Of a stretch of DNA of 64,000 nt, positions 1 to 13,100 are shown one piece after another. The DNA comes from Schizochytrium sp. TIO01. Taxonomy: Eukaryota; Sar; Bigyra; Thraustochytrida; Thraustochytriidae. Where the stretch lies: assembly GCA_004764695.1 (NCBI GenBank), contig SMSO01000031.1, forward strand, positions 3,085,048-3,149,047, given 5' to 3'. The translations under genes were made by a program, and so were the position numbers. Numbering within the stretch: position 1 is the stretch's first letter; each line of letters starts with the position of its first letter. A model generated the notes under the pieces. That model saw only the letters and a program-made list of their open reading frames with translations, ran no database searches and was not told the DNA's origin.

Positions 1-2450
1 GACTGAGCGAGAGCATCGCCGTCGGAGCAGGCAAACTGGAAAACAGCACTATATGCATTACGATAAAGCATTGTACCGTTTGCTTCCCCAGCTTCAATAC
101 CACGCCAGTCAGTCGATGTGCACGAATCAACATATTCGTAGTAAAGTGGACTGTAAGCATACCAAAAACTGGAAAACACAACCGCTACTGCAGTCACAGA
201 AAGTAGCGTGATTACAATAGGGTTGAGGATAAGTGCAGCCATTTTTTGCAACGGGGTTTGTTGAGGGCCCCAGCCTGCGCCATAATCCGACTTAATACGG
301 GCATCACCCGGTGGTGTGGCCAATCCAGTTAGCGACCAGTACTTCTGGATGATTAAAAACGTTTGAAAGATGCGAAAGATAATGTCAAAGATCAAAATCA
401 AGTCGCTCATTTCCTCAATGCCACCAGAAACTTGAGCAATAATGCTATCATCATAAGCATAAAAATCCCATTCGGAATGGTCTGTTAACTTTGCTAGGAC
501 ATCAGATGACGAGATATTTGCCTCTATAGTCTCAGAGCTCACATCAGAGCTCGCATCTTCCACAGCATCAGCGCTTGACGATGAACTAAGGCTGCTCAGA
601 CCATCAGAAAAAGATGTCATGAAAGCATCTCCGCTTTGACTGAAAGAATCAAGAGTAGCATTAAGGTCGACATTGACATCAGGAGGCTGGTAATCGTCCG
701 TCCATCCAGCTTCCCAGCCGACTGAGTTCTGGCGAACTGTATCTTGCTCCGACTCAAGGCTGGCCCCTTCGGAAGACAAACCACCCGTCATGGAAGCAAA
801 CATGCTGTCAAACCCATCTGTAACTGCAGAGGTTCCCATCACCCCCGAGAATGAATAGACAGTTGGGTCAAAGTCAGGTGCAGCAGAGTCTGATTCATCC
901 GGAACAATTCCAACGCTACCAATTGCATCTGTGATGAGACCAAAATTATTGCGAAGGGTTGTGATGGTCTTATTGTACTCCACCATTTGTGCCTCAGCAG
1001 ATGCTTTGTAGCTGATTGCCTGGTTTTGAAGGTTCGTAAAAAAAGAGGTCGAGGACGTCGCCATCGACTCAAGCTTTTTAAAGATAGGTGTACCACTTGA
1101 GCAAGTGCCATCTGCAACCATACATTCCTTCAATTCATCAGTAAATCCCATAACATTATCAAAGCTGGCTGACATGTTGTGAACGCTTCCTGCCATCTTT
1201 TGTTGCGTATCTTGGATATCAAGAGTCTTATTTGCAAAGTACTCATCATCATAGCGACGTCGGCGCTCAAGCTGATAAGCAAGATCTTCAGCAGCCTTTT
1301 CGGATGTATCCCGGTATGCAGATGCGGCATTGAGAGAATTGATGGCAGATGCTTCACCAGCAATAATACCATCCATCAATTTGCATTCTTCTGCTGTAGA
1401 TGATGTACGAAAATTAGCGTTACTCAAGTCTATGTCGCCTGCGGTTTCCAGCTGATCAAGTCGAGTTTGAGTTATATTGTAGTATGCCTCTACAAAAGTG
1501 ATATTTCCTGCAAGCCAGTCAAGTTGGTTTTGGTTGAAGACTTTCCAGGTGTCCCGACGGATATTTTCCTGACGATAGGTTCGATTAAAGTCCTCTTCAC
1601 AAATGTCTGCGACATTACTCACATCTTGTGCGTACTGTCCACGAGCCTCAATCGAGGTGGCATATGCAAATGAATTAATGTCCGTCACAGTTTGCAGAGC
1701 AGGAACTGGAATAAAATTGCTCACAATCCAACGCGCCACGCCATACGATGTAAGCCACAACCAACAAACTGCAATGAGAGCAAGCCATACGCGTTGTGCA
1801 ATTTTCTTTTCTGCAAGTTGATGACCTGCTGCCATGCCCGCGCCGCGCACGCCGCCCCGTACCTTTGCAACTGCAAATTCACGTTTGGTTGCTGTGCTAG
1901 GCAATGTGCCTGCTTCAACAGTCTCAAGGTCATCCTCATTCGAGGAAGCTCCATCTTCTTCGAAAGCATACTCTGCAGGCTGATCGGGATCACGTTGTAA
2001 AATCTTTGGTATAAGCGTGCTCCTTCGTGCCCCACGCGTGAACAGCGTGCTCCTGCGACCTGCAAATGTACCTCTTCGATGGCCTCCCTTTATGCTGGCT
2101 CGGCCAGCCACATAATCATCTTCCGCATCCCCATCTATTGCATCAGAGTTTTCTACGTGTGATGTTCTTCGACCGGCAAGTTGGCTCAAGCGTCCGCTCA
2201 AGCGTCCACTGGCGCGTCCAAGTCTCGCAGAAACCCTAGATACGAAAACCCACGGGGAATGGTCTACCTCCTCCTCAGAAGGCAAAGGTCCTGACGGCCG
2301 AGGTGGAACTGGTCGAGACCTTGGCGGAGGACCTGCAGGCACTGGTGGCGTGGCACCGTCCTGTCTGTGATACATCGCGTTATCCGACTCCACCGAGCTG
2401 GCGCCGGACTGTGAACTATTTAGCGTATGTCCTCTAATAAGCTCGCGCAT
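1..2450 (-). CDS. Large multi-pass membrane glycoprotein, paralog 1 (C-terminus outside window)
   Basis: An open frame runs from the ATG at 2450 down to the left edge, giving 816 codons with no stop, so the last roughly 230 residues are missing compared with the 1044-residue paralog at 10131-13265. The N-terminus is cytosolic, Pro-rich, then Arg/Ser-rich (SRVSARLGRASGRLSG), followed by an acidic block (EYAFEEDGASS, then DDLETVEAG) shared with paralog 3. The first membrane helix is around IAQRVWLALIAVCWLWLTS. A long ectodomain with several N-x-S/T sites follows, then a hydrophobic segment ending in QKYWSLTGLATPPGDARI, another membrane helix, and the start of the second ectodomain containing GTMLYRNAYIAVFQFACSDG. 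I do not recognise the family. It is closest to paralog 3 and more distant from paralogs 2 and 4. Function is unknown; location at a cell-surface or internal membrane is inferred. Confidence 0.85.
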   Translation of the reverse strand, partial: MRELIRGHTLNSSQSGASSVESDNAMYHRQDGATPPVPAGPPPRSRPVPPRPSGPLPSEEEVDHSPWVFVSRVSARLGRASGRLSGRLSQLAGRRTSHVENSDAIDGDAEDDYVAGRASIKGGHRRGTFAGRRSTLFTRGARRSTLIPKILQRDPDQPAEYAFEEDGASSNEDDLETVEAGTLPSTATKREFAVAKVRGGVRGAGMAAGHQLAEKKIAQRVWLALIAVCWLWLTSYGVARWIVSNFIPVPALQTVTDINSFAYATSIEARGQYAQDVSNVADICEEDFNRTYRQENIRRDTWKVFNQNQLDWLAGNITFVEAYYNITQTRLDQLETAGDIDLSNANFRTSSTAEECKLMDGIIAGEASAINSLNAASAYRDTSEKAAEDLAYQLERRRRYDDEYFANKTLDIQDTQQKMAGSVHNMSASFDNVMGFTDELKECMVADGTCSSGTPIFKKLESMATSSTSFFTNLQNQAISYKASAEAQMVEYNKTITTLRNNFGLITDAIGSVGIVPDESDSAAPDFDPTVYSFSGVMGTSAVTDGFDSMFASMTGGLSSEGASLESEQDTVRQNSVGWEAGWTDDYQPPDVNVDLNATLDSFSQSGDAFMTSFSDGLSSLSSSSSADAVEDASSDVSSETIEANISSSDVLAKLTDHSEWDFYAYDDSIIAQVSGGIEEMSDLILIFDIIFRIFQTFLIIQKYWSLTGLATPPGDARIKSDYGAGWGPQQTPLQKMAALILNPIVITLLSVTAVAVVFSSFWYAYSPLYYEYVDSCTSTDWRGIEAGEANGTMLYRNAYSAVFQFACSDGDALAQ

Positions 2451-5400
2451 TTCTCCTCCCTCCCTCCTCCAGGGCACAGTGCACAATAGCTGAGTACTTC
2501 TGCTTTTCTATATGGCACCAATTAAAATGTCCTAATGGAATCTCTGCGTGCTCTCGTGTATGTACCAATAGAGCGGGAGAAAGAAAACAGAAAAGGAAAG
2601 GAAAGAAAACAGAAGTGAGGAGAAAAGAATACAGGAACAGGTGTCTTGCGAGCAGCGCGTGCACACAAAATGAAGGAACTTGAACCTGAAGGCGATTGAT
2701 TACTACTTACTATCTGCGTGCTCTTTTCTCAGCTTTGAAAATGTGCAAGTTCTCCACGCCTCGGTGTTGTCGAGAAAGCCTTGAAGCAGGGTAGAATATC
2801 TAGACTCGTGGGCAGGGCTCAGGATTTGGGTGGATTGGCTGGGGGAAATGGGCGATAGCGGTTTGGCAGGCTATGTCCCGAATAACCTAGGTATGAACAC
2901 GCACACAATTGGATGTATGGACGCTTATCTCTGAAAAGATGCACTCAGAACAAATAGAACAGAACGCTAGAGGTGGACTTCTGTTCCGTTCTGTTCGTGT
3001 TCTTTCTTCTTTTGGTTGCTCCCCTTCGAGCTTCAGGGTTCTTCGAAGCCGTGTGGTCGCTTCGTAGCTCCCGAAGGAGCCTTCGCAACAGACACGCTAT
3101 GAAAGGTTTGATGCCACACGTCCAACTTCTTCAGAGATCCCTCGCGTGGTTCTCTGAACAATCGCTGCTGCAAAAGGTTGATTGGACAGCTTGTTAGCAA
3201 GGAGGACGATGCAGTGATGGAGGATGTCCTGGATTTGATAGCTACAGTCTCAAGTCGCAAGGGCACCTCCCTCAGCGTATCCTGTAAGTGCCTATACTCT
3301 CGACGGGCTCAAGCACATACGCAGTGCCCCTTGGCAGACTTTGCCTGTCGTGGAGGGACTAGCTAGCCGGATTCTTGCAGGTTTTGAAGGTCTCTCTCGC
3401 CGAGGAAGTCTTGCGCAGAGCAATTGAATCAGCCGGCTCGATCGCCTCTTTTAGTCACGCGCAAGCCTAAACAATTTAGAAAATTAATAAAAATTGAATA
3501 GGCAGTATTACTCTGAGCTTTACAAGAGACGCCCATGAAAGTATAATGGTCCTACCAAGCTAGCATCGGCAGACCTTTTAAAGCGGTCTCACGCTTGACA
3601 TTCTCCATGTTACATATATTGAAGAAGCCTTAGTTAAATTTACCACGGTAGCTGCAACTGCTTATTGGTTGAGAAATTCTTTTGCCTTCCCCTCAGCTTT
3701 ATAACTTGATGTTGAAGCCTTCTACTCTACATAACGTTTTTAATTGTCGTTATGTTCATCATCACAATGACAATGGCTGTAGTTTAGCACCTAGGCGCGT
3801 CCCCCAAGGCCATTAAATGTGATTAATTAGTAAGGTGGTGCTGGAAATCAGCACATACCTCAACCTGGCATCTAAGGATCGCATTTGCTAAAATGACAAT
3901 TTGTAGATGCTTGGCTTGGTAAGTCTCAACTGTTTCGATGCCAACCAGTAAACAGTGTTAGAAGCTCTCGAAGGTCATGAATCGTTGCGCAAAACGAAGA
4001 TAATAGCAATGGTTGACTGTAATGTAGCATAAAGGTTCGCTCAGCACACGGAAAAGGATTATGGATATTTTAAAGGCTTGATTTGGCGAAATGAATGCCA
4101 TTCTGTCACCTTGTACACTCATGTTTGCCTATTGGTGGGGCCAATTCACCCATGATGAACAAATCGCTACCAGCTACTTGAAGTTTTAAGTTACAGCGAG
4201 CGAGGGAATGGAGTACCAGAGGAGCTGGGCGTTCGCCTCCATTTTCCAGCTATCCCAGAACCACACAATAGCGCTGGACTCTCATCTTCGTCTACATCCG
4301 TTGTGGAAGTGCCTTTAGCTGCGCACGCCCTCTTTGCCGTGACCGTGACAGAAATTAACTCAAAGAGATGCGAGCGAGGGAACGGCCTAATATCAAAAGC
4401 GGCGTAAGAATTAGAGTACAAACCTCTTGAAGTTGGTGAACTGAATACTATGGTCAACATACGGCAAAAGCCTTATTCACAACCCTTCGGCATTGTTCTG
4501 GCACATTAAGCCCATTTCCTGTCTCGTCGGCATATAGAAGGCGCACGGCAGGGGGGTGACGGGTATCTTGAAGTACATTTTGGAGAGGAAAGTTGTGCCA
4601 AGGATCTCTCCAGCCATTAAGTAAAGCAGATGTGAGAAGCTTCACATGACATTCTCGCCGACTCTGTTTTCACTAGCCAAAATTTCTTGCCTCTTCTAAC
4701 CTGCACAACTAAAACTAAGAGGATGAAGCACTCAAGATATCTGGATGTGCGTACCTACTTTCTCTTGAGTTTCTCTCACCGCTAGCTGGATAAGATGAGA
4801 CTTCAATGCCTGAGAGTCTGCGTGAGCATGTTCCTCGCAATGCTCTGTCTGGAAGCCCCCTACGCACATGCACACGCGCTGAGTAAGGCCATGCCAGAGG
4901 CGCCCTTCTCTAGCTGTGCATTGCAAGAGTGATCTTTTGTTCCTAGATGAAAGAGCTACTCTCACAACACCACTGATGAGTTCTCCTCACAAAATCTCCA
5001 GTGATGCTGAGAGTAAACGGCGCCCATCTCCTATACGCGTGCCCCGCAGCCATTTTAAAGAGGAAATGTGGCCATCATGTCCCAGAAAGTGTACCGATAA
5101 AGTTTTATACTTTCTTTATGTGTACGGCCCCTCTTGAACTTGAAGCATGAAAGAAGATGTCAGAAGGTTTAGTTGAGACTTTGTGGCGTTCGCTTTCTGG
5201 GCTTTGAGCAAGGGCTACGCTTGGCTGCATTCTAAGGGAGCTTGTGGGCGACTGAGGGATAAGAGCCCTTCTTTGCTACGAGTGCTAGCGACCATCTCCG
5301 TGTACTCGATCAGCTCGCGTGGACATAGTCTAGGTCGCGGCTCTTTCGGCCAGCACTATAGAATAGCTATGTTAAATATTAAGAATGAAATAGTCACTTT

Positions 5401-6216
5401 ATTTTCTATTTTGAAAAAAGAAAAACACCAAAGAATAAGTATTAGCCGTGACCTATGCATAGCAAGTAGTAAAGAGGCACGTGCATATAATTTCATTATC
5501 TTAAAAATGATAAAGCAGGTAGTATCCAAATTGTGCACATGATACTCAGAGACCATCATAGAAAGTACCATATGGCGCTGTCTCTGAACAAACGAGATGG
5601 CCTTCATAGTCATTCCCATGCGCATATCGCAGCACGAGAAGCAATCGAACCACACGCTGTTGTAATGGGTCAGCATTAGGGATCTTTGGTGCTGCAAAGA
5701 GTGCGAAAGAGGGAGTGCAAAAAAGGTAATGTAGTTATTCCGTGTCTTGTAATTTCACGCAAAGTGATATTTTTTTTCACTCGCTCACTCGAAAGGAAAT
5801 AATAGAAATTATCAAGTTAGTGAGCTGCTTAACAATGGAGCAATACAATAATCACACTGCGTGTGCATGACTTATTTGATTGATATAACATTTGATGACT
5901 TTGCAAACTAGCAATCCTGCTTCTCCACGCAGACGGGTCGTAGCGACGACCCTACCGTGAGGCTTTTGCGCTCGCTGCCTGCGAGCTCTGCAGGGCTGGC
6001 TGACAGGCTAGCTTGCCGACCAACGAGGTATTTGGCTGGTACAGACACCGGACCCAAAGTGGTCCTGACTAAGGTTCGGAGTGAGACAACGGGGCCAAAG
6101 ACTGTTAATAGCGGCCCTCACGACCAAGGGCGTCTCCATTGGTACGACTTCATATCTTTCGACGCGATTACTGACCGTGCTTCCGAAGAAACAAGTTGAT
6201 AAGGTAAATCAGCAGA
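2451..6216. other. Intergenic region between divergent paralogs 1 and 2
   Basis: This 3.8 kb stretch separates two divergently transcribed paralogs, so it should hold both promoters. Only short ORFs without recognisable protein character are present. I see no tRNA, transposon or clear repeat. Composition is AT-rich with mixed patches near 3.0-3.4 kb and 5.9-6.1 kb. Confidence 0.55.
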
Positions 6217-9076
6217 ATGTCGCGCATAAGATCGTGGAAAGAGACTTTACAGAGGACTATGGCGCCACCATCTGGACCAGGGCTTGAGTCATCAACGCCA
6301 CGGCTATTTTCTCCAAGGCCTCCGTCTGCAGCGCATCCAGATGACTTTCTCGCCACAATTCAGGAAGCAGAGGTCTCTGAAAGCAGACCAAATATTTTCC
6401 GACGTATGGGGGGTAAGGTTGGGAAACAAATTCGTAAGAAGCATGCATGTGAACGCGCTTTCATGTGCGCCTTAGCGGTGAGTTTATTGTGGCTCACCTC
6501 TCTCGTTGTTGCAAAGGAAGTTACTCATTTGTTCATTCCCGTGCCAACTATGCAAAGTGTAGATGATTCAGTAACCCTCATGACAGACAATACTAAAGCT
6601 CAGCGCACAGCATATCAAGACTGTGCAACACGTGTTGCAGAGGTTTGTGAGGCAGATTTCAATGCAGATACAACTGCAGAGTCATCTCGCCTTGCTGCAG
6701 TACAAAGCGCAATTGAAGAACACATTGCTTCTATTAAATCTGAAGTTGTATACTGCAGTCAAGCGTACCTGAATGCAACAAACATTTTCAATGCATACTC
6801 GAATTCCAACAGCTATGTATCTTCTACTGGCGCTATTTGTAGCCAATATTCATTCTCTGAATTCCTCTCGAGCGAGACAAACACAGCTAATGCTGTGCAG
6901 GACCTAGAATCTTACAAGGGTGCTTCCGATGCACAAGTGGAAGATCTCAATAATCAGATCGGAGCGCGTGCAGCCTATGACCTGGAGTTCATGAACAATA
7001 AAACAAACGGACTGTTTGCTGAGGTGGGTGCAAGCTTGATGGAGAATTTGACTTCTTCGGATGAATTTTATGCTGCTGTAGAAACCGAATACGCTAGCTT
7101 TATGGCATGTGTTTCACCAACTTCGAGTTACGTAAAGTCTGATGGCACGACTGCCGTCTGTGGCAGTAGTACCATATTTTATAAAGCAAACCAGCAAATG
7201 GACCAGATGCAAAATACTTACGAATCTCTGCTTGATGAGGCTCGAGCCTACAGAACTGAAATTGAAGCAAAGATGACACGCTACGAGGAACTTCGCAAAC
7301 GCGTGGAAAACATCTACCACACTCTTGTTGAAAGTGGGTTTCCGGGTAGCTGGGTTTACCTTTCAGGACTATCGCTCGGGTTTTCAGAACACTTGTCAAG
7401 CCTTCTTGGTTCTCAATTTGATTCTCTGACAAATCTCGTGGAGGGCCCAGCAGAAATCTATGCAGATATGCAAACCAAATCTGCATTGTTTCTTGCAAGT
7501 GTGACTGGTGAAGGTGGCTCGGTTGATTCGTCAAATGCGCAGTTCGAGGGAAATGTTACCGCGCTTATGATGGAGATCTTTGATGACTATAATCCACCGT
7601 ATGTAAACGAAACCCTATTGGAAGAGCAACAACGCGCCTCGTCGTCTGTTGTTGGTGAAGTGACGCATGAACTTTCCTCTGTGACCTCTGAGGAAAACGG
7701 AACCTCCTCTGTGGAAGAGTTTGTGGATTCCTCTGCTGTCAACATCTCACAAGCAAGCGCTCAACTTCTTGATAAAGCAGACCCTCGCACATGGGCTGAC
7801 TATTACTCGTATCCTGAAGACGTTTTTGCACAGTTCGTTGCTGGTATGGTCAGTGTAAATGATCTTGCATTAGCGTTTGATTATGCTTATCGTGTGATTC
7901 ATTCGCTTATGCTTATTCGCAAATATTGGAACATCTCTGCTATCAACACTCCGCCAGCGGATGTGCGTACCAAGAAGGGCATCGCAGCGGGTACCTTTGT
8001 GGCGCAACAGAACCCGGCGCAGAAGGTCGCGAGCATACTGACCAACCCTATTTTCAACATTTTTCTTGTTCTTTTGTTTCTCGGCCTTTTTGGTGCGGCT
8101 TTCTATGGTACCTACAGCCCCATCTACAATGAGTACACCAACAACTGCGTTGACAAGTGCTATCAGGAGATCCAGAACACCATCGTAGATGTCAATGGCG
8201 AGAAACGGTACAATACAACTGCCAATGGGACAATGCTTTATCGCAACGCTTTTGCATTAGCGCAGCAATATGCATTCAGCGATGGTGATCATATTGCTAA
8301 TACACAAGTGGATTCATTAGGTGTGACAATGGAACTATCTTGCCGTGATGAGACAGTCGACTCAATTTCTATTCGTCTGAATCAAGATGATCGATATGAC
8401 TATTACACTACGCGCGCAATTGATCTAACTCCCAAGTACGAATACATTCGCGAATGCATCGACACAGCAGGTATAGAGTCTGCAACCTCATATACGTTTG
8501 CTGATGTTATCAAGCAAGATCTTGATCTATGCGTTAAGACCTATGAAACACTCGAGGAGTATCTCACAACCCTGAATCTCCAAGTGACTTCTTTACAACG
8601 CATCTACAATTGTGATAGCATTGGAGCCTGCAACTTTGACTGCTCTGGTCCCAACGAGGCTGTCCTGCGTGGTGTAACCTTTGAAACTTCGTGTACCTCG
8701 GAATGGTATGCGCATGCACAGCTTCTAACCTTTTTTTGTGCCCTTTTTGGTTTTATTACTATCAACTTGGCACGCGTGATTTTTCCTGAACGGAATTGTG
8801 AAAGTTATGTGGCGACACCTCAGTTCACATAAATTTGCAATGATTGCGTCTTGCCGTGAAGATGGAGCTATCATTTACCCTGAGGAGGTCACGGAGGAGG
8901 GGGAATCATTTCGAAAGGTCATCATCAAACAGCTTCGTGTGGCAATCCGTGAGTTTGAGCGCCGTGGCTGCCTTATTACTCTTTTTGGAGTTTCATTAAT
9001 CTTTCCTTGGTTTGCAATTCTCTTCACGCTTAGTGAACACCTTGCCTTTGATTCCGATAAAATCTGTGAGCTTTAA
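6217..9076 (+). CDS. Large multi-pass membrane glycoprotein, paralog 2, with one-base frame break
   Basis: Frame 1 runs 6217-8832 (871 codons). The conserved C-terminus continues in another frame to the stop at 9076. Aligned with paralog 4, the break is one extra base near 8785-8786: after ARVIF the frame leaves the family sequence, and the +1 frame resumes with NGIVKVMWRH and the cytosolic motif REDGAIIYPEEVTEEG. Start is the first in-frame ATG at 6217; a second ATG at 6259 (MAPPSGPG) resembles the start of paralog 3 and could be the true one. Layout: short basic N-terminus, helix at KKHACERAFMCALAVSLLWL, ectodomain with many N-x-S/T sites, paired central membrane segments around KYWNISAINTPPADVRT, second ectodomain with CDSIGACNFDCSG, two C-terminal helices. 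Family unknown. The break is either an assembly indel, a recent mutation or, less likely, recoding. Confidence 0.85.
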
Positions 9077-10130
9077 ATGGGACACGTGGCACAATGCATG
9101 CTTTTGACTAATCTTTCGGCCTACAGATGAACAGAGATGGAAAGAGCTTCTGTTTCGGGTTCTCATTTCGCCACCCTCCAATTTTCATTCAAAACTGTTT
9201 ATCTTTTTTTCGTTCTGTTGTAATTTTGAATTATTATATATTTTTATCGCTATTAAATTCCCAATTTGATTGGAAAGTCTACAACAACTGATGCATCACA
9301 TGGCATATCCTATTTTGATGTAATCTAGTGAGATTTGAAGGTTTCAAGATGCTTTGAATGCGTTCAAATCAGAGTCAAACGTGAGTTGGACGAGAAACGG
9401 GGTCTACCCTCCTTAGGTGTGGGTTGTACACTATATGCACACTCGGGTCACTCACGACTCATGTATATTTCAATTTTGAAAATATTTTTATTTTTTTTAA
9501 ATATGATAAATTTCCTCTTCTTAGATATTATTAGTATTTTTTTAAAAGTATTTTTTCAATTAATTAAAAATTCATGTCAGGAGGAAAAAAAGAAAGAAAA
9601 AAACCTATATATGACATAAATTATACAAAACACATCACTGCATGGAAGGGTTGACAATTGCAAGACTGCCATGATGGAAAGCTTAATCCTGTTTGCGACA
9701 AAGCTTGAGTAGAGCAGATAATGACTAGGAGATACCATGAGTATACTATGATAAGCAGAAGTGTTCATCAGGTTCTTGAAACAGAACTCGAAGTTGATAA
9801 ATTTAATCTTGTTTTATTCTTTATTTCCCTGAAACAGATGTAAAATGCTTACGCGTCCCTGCATAAACAGTAAGATATGCCGATACTCAAAGGGATGGCA
9901 GACCTAAAAAGGAGAATCAAGAAAGAAAGGCAATGTGGTAACGAACAATATCATTTAATATGATGATTATTATTTAAAAAACAAAACAAATACACAAAGA
10001 AAAAACGAAATAAGCAACAAAAGAAAAGGGGCAACAAACGGAGGCGAGTAAGAGTGATAGAAAGTTCGATTCCTCGGATACGTAGCTTCCCAAGCTCACC
10101 CAAGAAGTTCGCACGCTATGAGTATAAGGA
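9077..10130. other. Intergenic region between convergent paralogs 2 and 3
   Basis: This roughly 1 kb AT-rich interval lies between the 3' ends of two convergent genes. It contains T- and A-rich tracts (for example 9475-9600 and 9960-10030) likely to belong to 3' UTRs. No coding or RNA gene is supported. Confidence 0.55.
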
Positions 10131-13100
10131 TTATGAAGATGTGTACTGAATAGTCTTGTGGAACCAAGTAAGAGCCCAAATCCAAGGCACGTTCATGAGG
10201 ATGGCAATTGCTAGCAACATTTGACCTTCACGCTCCCATTTCTTGATAGCATCCCTAACAGCAATGCGGATAGCCTCCTGCATAGTATCTCCTTTCTCAG
10301 TCACACGTTCAGGGTAGATAATATCTCCCCTATCAGTGACGCTAATGTATACGCTGAAGTTACGAACAACAACGCAACGCCATAGAACACGAACAAGCGC
10401 ACGGCTTCCAATAACACGTGAGATGTTAATGATAATGTACACTCCGATCACGAAGAGCCCGGCAAACAGGTTTGAATGGAACCAATATTCAGTCTGGCAC
10501 GAAGCATCAAAGATTACAGATCGCAATAGTTCCTCATCGGGGCCTTCTGCCTGACTTTGACTTGTGTCCTTGCCGCGAATTGATGCACAACCAGATACAC
10601 TTGTGCAATTATAAATTGCCGTTTCTTCTAGATCGCCAAAATCATAGTAAAAGTGTTTGTCACTAGTTCGTGTGACAAAATCGTACGCGTTGCTAGTGGC
10701 AGCATCAACTGCAGCAAGGTCAATGCACTCGACAAGTGCAGCGTTTTGCACAGTAATATCGGTGTAGTCGGTCATGAGAGTGTCATATCGATCTACTTGA
10801 GCATTGTATAGAGTTGTATCGTCGAAACTTTGCTTGCTACAGTACGTGTCACGACCAACATTAATCTCGTTGGTGCGACTCGAAGCAAGAGAGTCTCCAT
10901 TTGATGCAGCATACTGAAAAGCTACTGAATAAATGTTCCTGTAAAGCATGGTACCACTTGTCACATTATCCTCAACAGCGACATAATCATTCTGTACACA
11001 AGACTCGACGTATTCATAGTAAAGGCCACTATAAGTATACCAAAAGGCCCAAAGAATGACACCTGCTGCTGTGAGACATAATACAGTGAGGACAACTGGG
11101 TTGAGTAAAATTGCAGCAAGCTTTTGGTACGCTGTTTTCTTTGGTCCCCAGCCTTCTCCATAGTCAGAACCAATACGGGCATCGCCTGGGGGTGTTGCAA
11201 GGCCTGTTAGTGACCAGTACTTGTGAATCAGCATGAAGGTATAAATGACACGAAAGAGAGTATCAAAGATCAGAATAAGCTCGTCCATTGTGTTGAAACC
11301 ACTTTGAACGTTGTTCATGATCGAGCTTGAGTAAGAATAAAAATCCCAGCTTGTATGGTCTGTCAAGGACACAAGAACATCACTGGCAGTAGTATTGATA
11401 CTCAAGACAGCAGAATCGACTGTCGCTGACAAGGTAGAGTTGTCATATGTGCTAGATGCAGTTGTAGTAAGAGATGACAATTCATCACTGAATGAATCCA
11501 AAAAACTATCTGAAAGAGCAGTGAGGTTGTCGAGAGTGCCATTAATGTCCAAGTCAGAATCACCAGGATCACAGTCACTATCCCAATCATCGCCCCAGCT
11601 TGTTGCTGCAGTACGCATTTGCTCTTGGTAAGCTTCAAAAACGTCACTGGCATTGGCAAAGTTGCTCAATAAACCGCTGTAGTAAGAAGAAAACCCGCTC
11701 GTGACTTCAGATGTAGATGGTACACTATCAATAGAATAGCTCGATGTGTCGAAGTCTGGTACATCGGCATCATCCTCACTTGGGATCGAACTCGTACCAA
11801 ATGCTTCCTGAAAAGTAGAGTAATACTTATTAACAGACTCAATTGTCTTCTTATACTCCGCCATTTGCTCAACTGCATCATCGTAGTATGTCTCAGCGGC
11901 ACTCTTTAGACCATCAAAGTACTCCGTACATGTATCAGCCATGTCTGATAGTTTATCAAAGATGCTTGTTGCTGTCGAGCATGTTCCATTGTAAGTGATA
12001 CATTCCTTGAAGTCATTTGCGTAGCTTTTAACATTGTTGAAAACCTTGGTCATGTTCGGAATGGCTGCTGCCATTTTGTCTTTGACATCTGTCAGATCTT
12101 GTGTCTTATTTGCCAAGTACTCTGCGTCATAAGCTTGCCGTGCATAAATCTGAGATGCAAGGTCCTGAGCGGCATAGGTTGATGTTGAGACATATCCATT
12201 AGCAGCTGTGAGGGCTGCGACAACACTCGCGTTACCAGCTACAATGCCATCAATGAGTTTGCATTCAGAAGCATTTGAGGTCGTACGGTAACCCCCACCC
12301 GATTCTAAATTGATGGTGCCATCCGTGACTAGAGCATCTAGCCAGATTTGTGTTTCGTTATAGACGTCATTGACGTAGGTGATATTGGTCACCAGGTAGC
12401 TTAGGATGTTGTAGTTGTATTCTTTGAGAGCTAGCGTTCGATAGAATTCAGTTCTGTTGGAGGAGTCGAGGTCGGACTCACATTCATCTGCGACAAGAGC
12501 AACATCATTGTAGTATTCATCACGAGTGCTCACTGTCGTATCGTACGCAAAAACATCTACCTCGTAAACCTCTGTCAGCTCCGGGGTTGGGATGAATGCC
12601 AAAACAATTGATCGAGCAACGGCATAAGAAGTTAGCCAAAGAAGGCAAACTGCGATCATAGCAAGCCAGAGGCGCTGGGCAATGCGCTTGTCTGCTACTT
12701 TGTGTGCAGTAGCCATGCCGGCACCTTTCACGCCGCCCTTCACCTTGGCGAGAACAAACGTATTGGTCGTTTTGGTCACTGTGCTGCCGGCTTCAACAGT
12801 TTCCAAATCATCATCATCTGAGGATGCACCATCCTCCTCGAAAGCGTACTCGGGAGGCCGGTCTGGGTCCTTGTGAGGGAGGATATTTGCTAGTGAAGGT
12901 CTACCTCTGGCATCGAGAGACCTTCTGAAGATGCCAGTAAGCGATGGTCTTGACCGCAGGGACCAGACAGTTTTGCGAGGAGGCGGGTATGCAGTTGGAG
13001 TCTCACCAGGAAGTCCGTGATCATGTGTAGCCGTTGCCAATGCCATTGGTATGGAGTCGCTGTCCTCATCATGGGTGTCTCCATTTGCCTGCTCAACCCG

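Noticed and set aside
8779-8800. Antizyme-like programmed +1 frameshift in paralog 2
   Set aside because: The TCCTGA string is not in the phase needed: the zero frame reads TTT CCT GAA with no stop at the site, and no other paralog uses a shift here.
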